DNA of 8,154 nucleotides from Bifidobacterium breve (lineage in GTDB: Bacteria > Actinomycetota > Actinomycetes > UBA12327), in NCBI GenBank assembly GCA_943332445.1, contig CALQPL010000036.1:1-8154 (forward strand), in the 5' to 3' direction. The notes under the pieces are model-generated. The model did no database searches. It was not told the DNA's origin and was given only the letters and a program-made list of their open reading frames with translations. The position numbers and the translations under genes were made by a program. Positions 1 through 5,390 of the stretch are shown one piece after another. Within the stretch, counting starts at the first letter, position 1; each line of letters opens with the position of its first letter.

Positions 1-638
1 AAGTAGTTGTTGTCGGCGAGGGAACTCAAGTTGATGAATTTGTTCAAGTGTGCGGCAAAGTAGGTGTCAGTGTTCGTCGGATGAGCTACAACGAATTTGA
101 CCCCACGCTGATCCCCGCCGATCTTCCGGTAATGGTGGGTGTCATGCCTGTCCAGCGAGCCACTGATTTGTCGGCACAGATGGGCGCTCGTCGTGGTGAT
201 GTTGTTGGAATCCACACACTGTTTCCCAATGCCAAGGGACAAGTTATTGAAGTGGCGATGACGCCCTTTACGCGGCAAGCCGTCCTTGATGGGGTCCTGG
301 CGATCGCGGAAGCGGCTGAGGTCACTGCGGTGATCTGTGATGATCAGCCAGGCCAAATTATTGGCCGACTCCTCGTCCCTTATTTCAATGATGCGGCCCG
401 CATGTTGGCTTCGGGTTATGCCAGCGCGGACGATATTGACACAGCGATGACGTTGGGGTGTGGCTATCCCAAGGGACCCATCACCTGGCTGGAGGCGTTC
501 AAGATGACGAATATTTGTGACATTTTGTTGTCCATCTCACGTTCGACCCAGTTCCCGCGCCACCTCCCCGCGCAGATTTTGATTGATGCCACCACTTATG
601 GAGTGGGGATTCGGCAGATGGCATCAGGACAACCGTGA
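1..638 (+). CDS. 3-hydroxyacyl-CoA dehydrogenase-like protein, 5'-truncated, active site altered
   Basis: The reading frame is open from the left edge (first whole codon at base 3) to TGA at 636-638, so the N-terminal NAD-binding part lies outside the window. The C-terminal half matches the 3HCDH C-terminal domain: GRLLVPYFNDAARML, then YASADDIDTAM, then LGCGYPKGP. Family members oxidise 3-hydroxyacyl-CoA to 3-ketoacyl-CoA with NAD+. Aligned by eye to human HADH, the catalytic His (in GIHTLFP) and the Glu 12 residues later (in VIEV) are kept. The Ser137 position reads Val, the Asn of HFFNP reads Phe, and the Asn208 position (usually IVNRLL) reads Gly (IIGRLL). The usual C-terminal GRKTGRGF segment is also absent, replaced by TTYGVGIRQM. 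The family assignment is solid; normal dehydrogenase activity is doubtful. A GTG at 48 is in frame but lies inside the protein. The stop overlaps the next gene's start by 4 bases. Confidence 0.82.
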   Translation, partial: VVVVGEGTQVDEFVQVCGKVGVSVRRMSYNEFDPTLIPADLPVMVGVMPVQRATDLSAQMGARRGDVVGIHTLFPNAKGQVIEVAMTPFTRQAVLDGVLAIAEAAEVTAVICDDQPGQIIGRLLVPYFNDAARMLASGYASADDIDTAMTLGCGYPKGPITWLEAFKMTNICDILLSISRSTQFPRHLPAQILIDATTYGVGIRQMASGQP

Positions 639-913
639 GTCCGCGTCGAGCCAAGCGAGCCACCCCACCTGACCGTCCACAGTCGAATCCGTCAAACCAA
701 GACATCCAAGAGTGGGCTGGCGAAGAGTACGTCGTTCGAAGCATTACGGGCTCGTCGTCAACAAAGAATTACCGGTGCCCCGGTTGTGATCAAGAGATAC
801 GTCCGGCTACGCCACATGTAGTGGCCTGGCCACACGATCGCGGGATGGAAGATCGTCGACACTGGCACACCCCCTGTTGGAAGCGTCGGGAGAGTTCAGG
901 ACCACGGCGATGA
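635..913 (+). CDS. Small actinobacterial CxxC/HxHxxC protein (putative zinc-binding, function unknown)
   Basis: A 92-residue protein starting with GTG at 635, which overlaps the upstream TGA (GTGA). The first 45 residues are polar, basic and proline-rich and are probably disordered. The second half carries C48-P-G-C51, H61, H67 and an H76-W-H78-x2-C81 cluster, which looks like a treble-clef or zinc-ribbon metal site. From memory, close relatives are widespread in actinobacteria, including Streptomyces, and are often labelled 'ATP/GTP-binding protein'. No Walker A (GxxxxGK[ST]) is visible, so I do not adopt that label. The 4-base overlaps on both sides imply translation coupled with the dehydrogenase-like and hydrolase genes. 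Its function is not known to me; binding of nucleic acid or a partner protein is only a guess. Confidence 0.82.
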   Translation: MSPRRAKRATPPDRPQSNPSNQDIQEWAGEEYVVRSITGSSSTKNYRCPGCDQEIRPATPHVVAWPHDRGMEDRRHWHTPCWKRRESSGPRR

Positions 914-1617
914 CCGGAATTTCGCCATCCACGGTGTTGCCGGCCTTGCGTGAAGACATCACCTTGCACACCAGCGATGGCTTGACGCTGGTTGGTGAGC
1001 TTGCTCGCCCAGTTGATGGCCCGGGCGATGCGACGCTCGTGACGTTGCATCCGCTACCCACTGCGGGCGGCTTTATGGATTCACATGTGTTGCGCAAGGC
1101 GTCGTTTCGACTTCCGGCACTTGCCAACATCAATGTCTTGCGGTTTAACACGCGAGGGACCTGCAGTCCACGCGGCTGTAGTGAGGGCGCCTTTGATGAG
1201 GCCAGAGGCGAAAAGAACGATGTCGAAGCGGCTGTCCAGTGGGCAACAGATGCAGGGCTTCCCAACATCTGGCTGCTGGGCTGGTCCTTTGGCACCGATC
1301 TGACCTTGAAGTACGGGCTCTTGCCCCAGGTGATGGGTGCGATCTTGCTGTCTCCACCGTTGCGATACACCTCAGAGGAGGAATTGCGGCGCTGGGCTGA
1401 GGATGGTCGGCCGCTACGCGTGCTTGTTCCTGAACGCGACGATTTCCTACAGCCACCCCAAGCCCGTGAGCGCTTTTCGGTGATCCCACAAGCCGAGGTC
1501 GTTGCCCACGATGCAGTGCATTTATGGGTGGGCGAAAAACAAGTGCGAACAGCGTTGGATGAAATCGTCGCCACGGTTGTTCCCGGTCACGACGTTATTG
1601 ATTGGGATGCGCAGTAA
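910..1617 (+). CDS. Alpha/beta hydrolase
   Basis: A 235-residue cytoplasmic protein with no signal peptide. ATG at 910 overlaps the previous stop (ATGA). An in-frame TTG at 877 would add 11 residues lying entirely inside the upstream gene, so I prefer 910. Alpha/beta-hydrolase landmarks occur in order: LHPLP near residues 46-50 (oxyanion strand region), RFNTRG at 78-83, the nucleophile elbow G124-W-S126-F-G128, an acid candidate D177/D178 in VPERDD, and the catalytic His candidate H204 in AVHLWVGE. The triad looks complete. The RFN-RG and S-G-SEG pattern resembles small serine hydrolases related to the YcjY/dienelactone hydrolase-like group; the substrate cannot be told. It is the last gene of the coupled three-gene unit and runs convergently into the epimerase gene with 9 bases between the stops. 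Confidence 0.85.
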   Translation: MTGISPSTVLPALREDITLHTSDGLTLVGELARPVDGPGDATLVTLHPLPTAGGFMDSHVLRKASFRLPALANINVLRFNTRGTCSPRGCSEGAFDEARGEKNDVEAAVQWATDAGLPNIWLLGWSFGTDLTLKYGLLPQVMGAILLSPPLRYTSEEELRRWAEDGRPLRVLVPERDDFLQPPQARERFSVIPQAEVVAHDAVHLWVGEKQVRTALDEIVATVVPGHDVIDWDAQ

Positions 1618-1626
1618 ACAAGCGAA

Positions 1627-2043
1627 CTAGTGGTCGGAGCCGGGTTGAACTAATTCAACGAGCACTCCACCCGCATCCTTGGGATGCAAAAAGTTGATGC
1701 GTGAACCCGCCGTGCCAATTTTGGCTTCGTCGTACAGCAAGCGAACGCCCTTGGCGCGAAGCTCAGCAGACGTCGCGTCAATGTCGTCCACGGTGTAGGC
1801 CATTTGTTGAATCCCCGGGCCACTGCGGTCCAAGAACTTGCCAATGGGGGAGTCCGGGCGAAGGGGCGCAAGCAGCTGAACCATGGCGCCGCCCTCAGGA
1901 CCGGCCAACATCGCTTCCCGCACACCTTGTTCAGTGTTTTCCTCGGTGTGGGCGCAGATCAGCCCCAAGGTGTTGGTGTAGAACTCGATGGCCTCGTCCA
2001 AGTCAGGGACGGCAATACCGACGTGATCAATGCGAAGGATCAT
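1627..2043 (-). CDS. mce: Methylmalonyl-CoA epimerase (VOC/glyoxalase fold)
   Basis: A 138-residue protein, the usual length, made of two VOC beta-alpha-beta-beta-beta modules. It interconverts (2S)- and (2R)-methylmalonyl-CoA between propionyl-CoA carboxylase and B12-dependent mutase. Family landmarks are RIDHVGIAVPDLDEAI at the N-terminus, EQGVREAML, VQLLAP, GVRLLYDE, SRINFLHPKDAGGVLVEL. Metal ligands by alignment to the Propionibacterium enzyme are H7, Q56 and E130. The fourth ligand, usually His in a GLHH motif, reads Gln (Q80 in GIQQMAY). I recall this QQ variant from mycobacterial relatives, so it is probably a lineage form rather than damage. E38 may be the second catalytic Glu. No Shine-Dalgarno is visible before the ATG. 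The gene is divergent from the thiolase with 50 bases between the starts. The mutase and carboxylase are not in the window. Confidence 0.93.
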   Translation of the reverse strand: MILRIDHVGIAVPDLDEAIEFYTNTLGLICAHTEENTEQGVREAMLAGPEGGAMVQLLAPLRPDSPIGKFLDRSGPGIQQMAYTVDDIDATSAELRAKGVRLLYDEAKIGTAGSRINFLHPKDAGGVLVELVQPGSDH

Positions 2044-2048
2044 GTAGG

Positions 2049-2054
2049 TATGGT
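2049..2054 (+). promoter_or_regulatory. Weak candidate -10 element (TATGGT) for the thiolase gene
   Basis: TATGGT fits the TAnnnT pattern and lies in the only intergenic space upstream of the thiolase. No convincing -35 hexamer is visible at the usual distance. This is a tentative call on a six-base match. Confidence 0.2.
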
Positions 2055-2080
2055 GTCAGGCTCAGAGTTCAACCGTTACC

Positions 2081-2086
2081 AGGAGG
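2081..2086 (+). promoter_or_regulatory. Ribosome binding site AGGAGG for the thiolase gene
   Basis: A full consensus AGGAGG with 7 bases to the ATG at 2094. It fixes the thiolase start and rules out the longer in-frame extension upstream, which would run antisense through the epimerase gene. Confidence 0.85.
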
Positions 2087-2093
2087 TCCCTCA

Positions 2094-3281
2094 ATGTCTG
2101 CATCTGTCATCGTGGCTGGAGCCCGCACGCCCATGGGGCGCCTCCTCGGTTCCCTCAAGGGCATGAGTGCGGCAGACCTGGGTGGAGTGGCTATCCGTGG
2201 GGCACTGGACAAGGCCGGCGTGAGTGCCGAGCAGGTTGACTACGTGATCATGGGGCAAGTTCTCCAGGCCGGCGCGGGACAAAACCCAGCGCGGCAGGCT
2301 GGCATCGCCGCTGGTCTACCGATGAGCGTTCCCTCGTTCACCTTGAACAAGGTGTGCCTCAGTGGCATTGACGCCATCGCCCTTGCTGACCAGCTCATTC
2401 GTGCGGGTGAATTTGACATCGTCGTTGCTGGTGGCATGGAGTCAATGACCAATGCACCGCACTTTCTGCGCGGATCTCGCGAGGGCGTGAAGTACGGGGA
2501 CTGGAACATGCAGGACACCATGGCTGATGACGGCTTGTTTTGCGCGTTTGATCAGTTGGGGATGGGTGTTTCCACCGAGAACTACAACGCGCGCTATGAC
2601 CTCACCCGCGAAGAGCAGGATGAATTCTCGGCACAGTCGCACCAGCGTGCCGCTGCAGCGATTGCCGCTGGCCTTTTTGATGCTGAAATCGTTCCCGTGA
2701 GCCTGCCCCAGCGCAAGGGCGACCCCATCGAATTCACCACCGACGAGGGTGTTCGTGCCGACACGACTGCGGAATCTCTGGGCAAGCTGCGTCCTGCCTT
2801 TGCTAAGGAAGGCACGATCACGGCCGGTAGCGCATCGCAGATCAGTGATGGTGCTTGCGCCGTTGTGGTGATGAGCAAGGACAAGGCGCAAGAACTGGGA
2901 CTGAGTTGGATCGCCGAGATCGGCGCGCATGGTGTCGTGGCCGGACCGGATCCTTCTTTGCACGAGCAGCCCGCGCGCGCTATTGAAAAGGCGCTTGCAC
3001 GTGAGGGCATGACTCCCGCGGACTTGGACCTGGTGGAGATTAATGAAGCCTTTGCCGCGGTGGGTGTGGTTTCGGCCAAGGAATTGGGAATTAGTCAGGA
3101 CAAGGTCAACGTCAATGGTGGAGCGATCGCTTTGGGCCACCCGATCGGCATGTCCGGTGCACGCATTGTGCTCACTCTTGCGCTCGAGCTCGGTCGTCGC
3201 GGTGGCGGAGTCGGTGCTGCTGCGCTGTGCGGTGGTGGCGGTCAGGGCGATGCCTTGATCATCAAAGTTCCTTCTGCCTAA
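2094..3281 (+). CDS. Acetyl-CoA acetyltransferase (thiolase)
   Basis: A 395-residue thiolase, close to the usual 390-395. It condenses two acetyl-CoA to acetoacetyl-CoA or runs the reverse cleavage; the direction in vivo cannot be told. All catalytic motifs are present: nucleophile C88 in LNKVCLSG, GGMESM, NEAF, H349 in IALGHPIG, and the acid/base C379 in ALCGGGGQGDA. The start is fixed by AGGAGG 7 bases upstream. It begins the plus-strand pair with the thioredoxin-TPR gene 24 bases downstream and is divergent from the epimerase. The order epimerase-thiolase-thioredoxin matches, from memory, Rv1322A-Rv1323(fadA4)-Rv1324 of M. tuberculosis, which supports an acetyl-CoA acetyltransferase assignment. 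A biosynthetic (PhaA/AtoB-like) subtype is likelier than the long-chain FadA type because of the length and the VNVNGGAIALGHPIG block, but this is not proven. Confidence 0.95.
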   Translation: MSASVIVAGARTPMGRLLGSLKGMSAADLGGVAIRGALDKAGVSAEQVDYVIMGQVLQAGAGQNPARQAGIAAGLPMSVPSFTLNKVCLSGIDAIALADQLIRAGEFDIVVAGGMESMTNAPHFLRGSREGVKYGDWNMQDTMADDGLFCAFDQLGMGVSTENYNARYDLTREEQDEFSAQSHQRAAAAIAAGLFDAEIVPVSLPQRKGDPIEFTTDEGVRADTTAESLGKLRPAFAKEGTITAGSASQISDGACAVVVMSKDKAQELGLSWIAEIGAHGVVAGPDPSLHEQPARAIEKALAREGMTPADLDLVEINEAFAAVGVVSAKELGISQDKVNVNGGAIALGHPIGMSGARIVLTLALELGRRGGGVGAAALCGGGGQGDALIIKVPSA

Positions 3282-3294
3282 TTTCTTCGATAAC

Positions 3295-3299
3295 GGGAG
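3295..3299 (+). promoter_or_regulatory. Ribosome binding site GGGAG for the thioredoxin-TPR gene
   Basis: GGGAG with 6 bases to the GTG at 3306. It supports the GTG start and lies in the 24-base gap after the thiolase stop, where no terminator is visible; the two genes are therefore probably co-transcribed. Confidence 0.65.
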
Positions 3300-3305
3300 C
3301 TGTGC

Positions 3306-4262
3306 GTGAGTAATCAACCCGGCGGTTTTGATACGCGAGGTGTAGTCGATCTTGGTGCGCTCGCGGCAGCGCGTGAAGCACAAGCCAAGGCGCAACAACA
3401 CGTAGAGCAAGATCGTGAAGCCGGTGTACAGGTTCCACTTGTTTTTGCTGCAACCGAGGACACATTTGCGGTCGATGTCGCCGAACGCTCTCACGTGGTG
3501 CCTGTGGTTATTGATTTCTGGGCGACCTGGTGTGAGCCCTGCAAGCAGCTCAGCCCCATCTTGGAAAAGTTGGTAGCCGAAGCCGATGGCCGGTGGCTCT
3601 TGGCCAAGGTTGATGTGGACCAGCAGCCGCGCATTGGGCAAGCCTTTGGCGTGCAAGGGATTCCAGCGTTGTTCGCCATCGTGGCCGGGCAACCGCTTCC
3701 TCTCTTTCAGGGCGCGTTGCCAGAGGAGCAGATCCGCCAGGTTCTCGAACAACTCTTGACTGTCGCTGCTGAGGCAGGTGTGAACGGGCAGATCGCCGGA
3801 GGAGTGATCCCTGAAGCCACCGAAGAAGTGGAACAAGAAGTCGTCATCACCGATCCAGAACTCGATGAGGCAGCTGACGCTATTGACCGTGGGGACTTAG
3901 CTGCTGCGGTGACCGCATATGAGGCACTCTTGCAGCGCGAGCCTTTTCATGCAGATGGAAAAGCAGGCTTAGCCACGGTCAAGCTGATGCAACGCACGCA
4001 GGGAATCGAATTGACTGCTGCGCTCAACGCAGCTGTACACAGTCCTGCGGATGTTGAGGCTCACTTAGTGGCCGCGGATGTTTTGGTGCTCCATGCCCGC
4101 GCTAGCGAAGCCTTTGAACTTCTGGTTGACCTAGTGCGCCGCACTGATGATGCTGAGCGCGCAACAGTTCGCACGCACCTCGTCGAGCTCTTTGACCTGT
4201 TGGGCAATGATCACCCCGCGGTTCCCGCCGGGCGCCTGGCGCTATCAAACGCCCTGTTCTAA
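3306..4262 (+). CDS. Thioredoxin-domain/TPR protein, CnoX (YbbN)-like co-chaperone
   Basis: A 318-residue cytoplasmic protein with no signal peptide. The first ~45 residues include an Ala/Gln-rich helix (about 17-38). A thioredoxin fold follows at about 45-150, with the active site W75-C76-E-P-C79 and the cis-proline P120 in GIPALF. The C-terminal half (about 180-318) is acidic, Ala-rich and helical with TPR-like repeats, for example LDEAADAIDRGDLAAAVTAYEALL. This architecture is that of YbbN/CnoX, a holdase that hands clients to chaperonins and can protect cysteines under oxidative stress. Unlike E. coli YbbN, which has lost the first active-site cysteine, this protein keeps both, so thiol-disulfide exchange is plausible. 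From memory Rv1324 holds the same position after fadA4. A specific tie to thiolase cysteine protection is only an inference from adjacency. Confidence 0.88.
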   Translation: MSNQPGGFDTRGVVDLGALAAAREAQAKAQQHVEQDREAGVQVPLVFAATEDTFAVDVAERSHVVPVVIDFWATWCEPCKQLSPILEKLVAEADGRWLLAKVDVDQQPRIGQAFGVQGIPALFAIVAGQPLPLFQGALPEEQIRQVLEQLLTVAAEAGVNGQIAGGVIPEATEEVEQEVVITDPELDEAADAIDRGDLAAAVTAYEALLQREPFHADGKAGLATVKLMQRTQGIELTAALNAAVHSPADVEAHLVAADVLVLHARASEAFELLVDLVRRTDDAERATVRTHLVELFDLLGNDHPAVPAGRLALSNALF

Positions 4263-4272
4263 GTCTCTACAT

Positions 4273-4300
4273 GATCCGCGCCCCACGGGGTTGCGCGATC
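4273..4300 (+). terminator. Bulged hairpin just after the thioredoxin-TPR gene, possible terminator
   Basis: A near-symmetric hairpin reads GATC-c-GCGC-CCC-ACG-GGG-tt-GCGC-GATC. It has 11 paired positions, a 3-base loop, one bulged C on the left arm and two bulged T on the right. It begins 10 bases after the stop of the upstream gene. There is no T-run after it, so a classical intrinsic terminator is not shown; actinobacterial terminators often lack a U-tract. It could also be a structured RNA element. Confidence 0.45.
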
Positions 4301-4398
4301 ACACGTGCGGGTCAGTGCTCGCTTCACCCCGCAGGGCGCGTCTAAGGCCTGTTTCAGGCTCTGCGAACAGGGCGTGGATTCTTCCTAGATCCGCCTCA

Positions 4399-4427
4399 GG
4401 ACTGGGCTCTAGCGCTAGTGCTAGTCC
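4399..4427. repeat. Palindromic block with three CTAG tetramers at 6-base spacing
   Basis: CTAGCGCTAG (4409-4418) is a perfect 10-base palindrome, and a third CTAG follows at 4421-4424, so CTAGCG, CTAGTG, CTAGTC form a hexamer-spaced array. The array is enclosed by GGACT (4399-4403) and AGTCC (4423-4427), which can form an outer stem. Further CTAGs lie at 4385 and 4446. It could be an operator or an RNA hairpin; which one cannot be decided from sequence. Confidence 0.5.
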
Positions 4428-4522
4428 GAATGGGTGAGATGGCAACTAGATGTAGTGATGGTTAAAGCGGCCTATTTCCGATGCCGATGTTTCTTGCGTA
4501 GTGGTCCACAAGGGACCCGCGC

Positions 4523-4528
4523 AGGAGG
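4523..4528 (+). promoter_or_regulatory. Ribosome binding site AGGAGG for the metalloprotease gene
   Basis: A consensus AGGAGG with 5 bases to the ATG at 4534. It selects that ATG, which begins a proper signal peptide, over an in-frame GTG at 4501 that has no such site. Confidence 0.85.
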
Positions 4529-4533
4529 TCATC

Positions 4534-5325
4534 ATGTTGAAGCCCACCAAGGCAACGAGCGCTCTGCTCGTGGCTGTGGCCGCAGCAGTTGGCTTCGCAG
4601 CCGGACCGGCGACCTCGTCAGCCTCAGCTACGTCCAGCCAATACTCGCTCGCTACCCAAACTCTTCCCGACGGCAACAAAGTGATTGCCCGTTGGAACCC
4701 ATGCCAAACCATCACCTACCGCGTGAATGCAGGACTGGCCGGAAACACGACAGCTCGTCGTCTCGCAGCCATCAATGACGTAAAGCGCGCCTTTGCTCGC
4801 GCATCGGCTGTGTCCGGTATGAACTTCCGCTACGCCGGAACCACGACGCAGATCCCGACCAACACGTCATCCAACGCTTGGTACGCACGTCAGACCTCCG
4901 CTGAAATCGTGGTGGCCTGGGCCAACCAAACCGTCAAGGGCAAGAAGTCCAACCTCTTGGGCCGCAGCTCTTCGGGTGGTTACGTGGCCGGCACTGGTGG
5001 CTACGCCTTCAAGTACTGGAAGGCTGGATCTGCTCCTTGGACCGGTGTGAGTGGTCGAGGCTTCGTAGTGCTCAACGCCGCACAGAACGCCAAGTTCCGC
5101 CCAGGCTTTGGTTCCGGCTCGACGCGTGGCGAACTGTTGATGCACGAAATCGGTCACGCTGTGGGCTTGAACCACGTGAGCTCGACCAGCCAGGTGATGT
5201 ACCCCACGATCCTGTCTCGAAGCACCGCTGCCTACTCCGCGGGTGACCGCTTGGGCCTGCAACGCTTGGGTGCAGCCAACTCTTGCATCGCCACCCCCAG
5301 CTTCGTGTGGAACGACCTTTCCTAA
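4534..5325 (+). CDS. Secreted matrixin-type (metzincin) zinc metalloprotease
   Basis: A 263-residue precursor. Residues 1-32 form a signal peptide: basic MLKPTK, a hydrophobic LLVAVAAAVGFAAG core and a likely cleavage site after SSASA (near 32). The mature chain is small. It carries the metzincin zinc motif H204-E205-I-G-H208-A-V-G-L-N-H214 and the Met-turn M222 in QVMYPT, 8 residues after the third His. E205 is the expected general base. N-terminal RWNPCQTITYRVN is typical of actinobacterial matrixin-like proteins. The only two cysteines of the mature chain, C57 and C251, could form a disulfide tying the ends together. No prodomain cysteine switch (PRCGxPD) is visible, so latency, if any, works differently. 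The role is probably extracellular or cell-wall protein cleavage; the substrate is unknown. It stands as its own transcription unit among acyl-CoA genes. Confidence 0.92.
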   Translation: MLKPTKATSALLVAVAAAVGFAAGPATSSASATSSQYSLATQTLPDGNKVIARWNPCQTITYRVNAGLAGNTTARRLAAINDVKRAFARASAVSGMNFRYAGTTTQIPTNTSSNAWYARQTSAEIVVAWANQTVKGKKSNLLGRSSSGGYVAGTGGYAFKYWKAGSAPWTGVSGRGFVVLNAAQNAKFRPGFGSGSTRGELLMHEIGHAVGLNHVSSTSQVMYPTILSRSTAAYSAGDRLGLQRLGAANSCIATPSFVWNDLS

Positions 5326-5347
5326 CCCTCGTTAGTCTGTAGTCCGT

Positions 5348-5368
5348 AGCGCCGGTATCCCCGGCGCT
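5348..5368 (+). terminator. Strong hairpin after the metalloprotease gene, probable terminator
   Basis: A perfect 8-base GC-rich stem, AGCGCCGG (5348-5355) pairing with CCGGCGCT (5361-5368), has a 5-base TATCC loop. It starts 22 bases after the protease stop and ends before the hydratase ribosome binding site. There is no T-run. Termination is the best explanation, though it could also affect translation of the hydratase mRNA. Confidence 0.65.
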
Positions 5369-5381
5369 CTCGGTCTGCGTC

Positions 5382-5386
5382 GGAGG
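5382..5386 (+). promoter_or_regulatory. Ribosome binding site GGAGG for the enoyl-CoA hydratase gene
   Basis: GGAGG with 4 bases to the ATG at 5391. It supports this start, which gives the normal N-terminus of the family. Confidence 0.75.
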
Positions 5387-5390
5387 GTTC

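Larger units (their letters stand above)
4263..4533. other. 271-base gene-free region with hairpins and CTAG cluster (leader of the metalloprotease)
   Basis: I find no supportable gene here; short open frames are out-of-frame continuations of neighbours. The region holds an imperfect hairpin at 4273-4300, a weaker inverted repeat CCTGTT/AACAGG around 4348-4371, a CTAG-rich palindromic block at 4399-4427, and the metalloprotease ribosome binding site at 4523-4528. I could not identify a confident -35/-10 pair or match it to a riboswitch class I know. It probably contains the end of the upstream transcript and the promoter and 5' leader of the protease gene. Confidence 0.6.

Noticed and set aside
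877..909. TTG start for the alpha/beta hydrolase
   Set aside because: It has no ribosome site and lies within the upstream gene; ATG 910 gives the usual ATGA overlap.
807..1574. Minus-strand open frame of 255 codons opposite the hydrolase
   Set aside because: It is antisense to a hydrolase with a complete triad; the translation is Ser/Arg-rich without a family pattern.
2067..2077. GTTcAAC/AACcGTT overlapping half-sites before the thiolase as an operator
   Set aside because: The symmetry is short and could be chance; it also lies immediately before the ribosome site, with no second copy seen in the window.
1701..2093. In-frame 5' extension of the thiolase
   Set aside because: It would run antisense through the epimerase gene and ignore the AGGAGG before ATG 2094; thiolases begin at the chosen Met.
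2442..3836. Long minus-strand open frame (464 codons) across the thiolase and thioredoxin-TPR genes
   Set aside because: It is antisense to two clear conserved genes with good ribosome sites; its translation has no recognisable domain and odd composition.
4501..4533. GTG start for the metalloprotease
   Set aside because: It would put 11 extra residues before the signal peptide and include the ribosome site itself in the coding region.
4263..4533. Known riboswitch (c-di-AMP type) before the protease
   Set aside because: I could not find its conserved core segments; only generic hairpins are visible.
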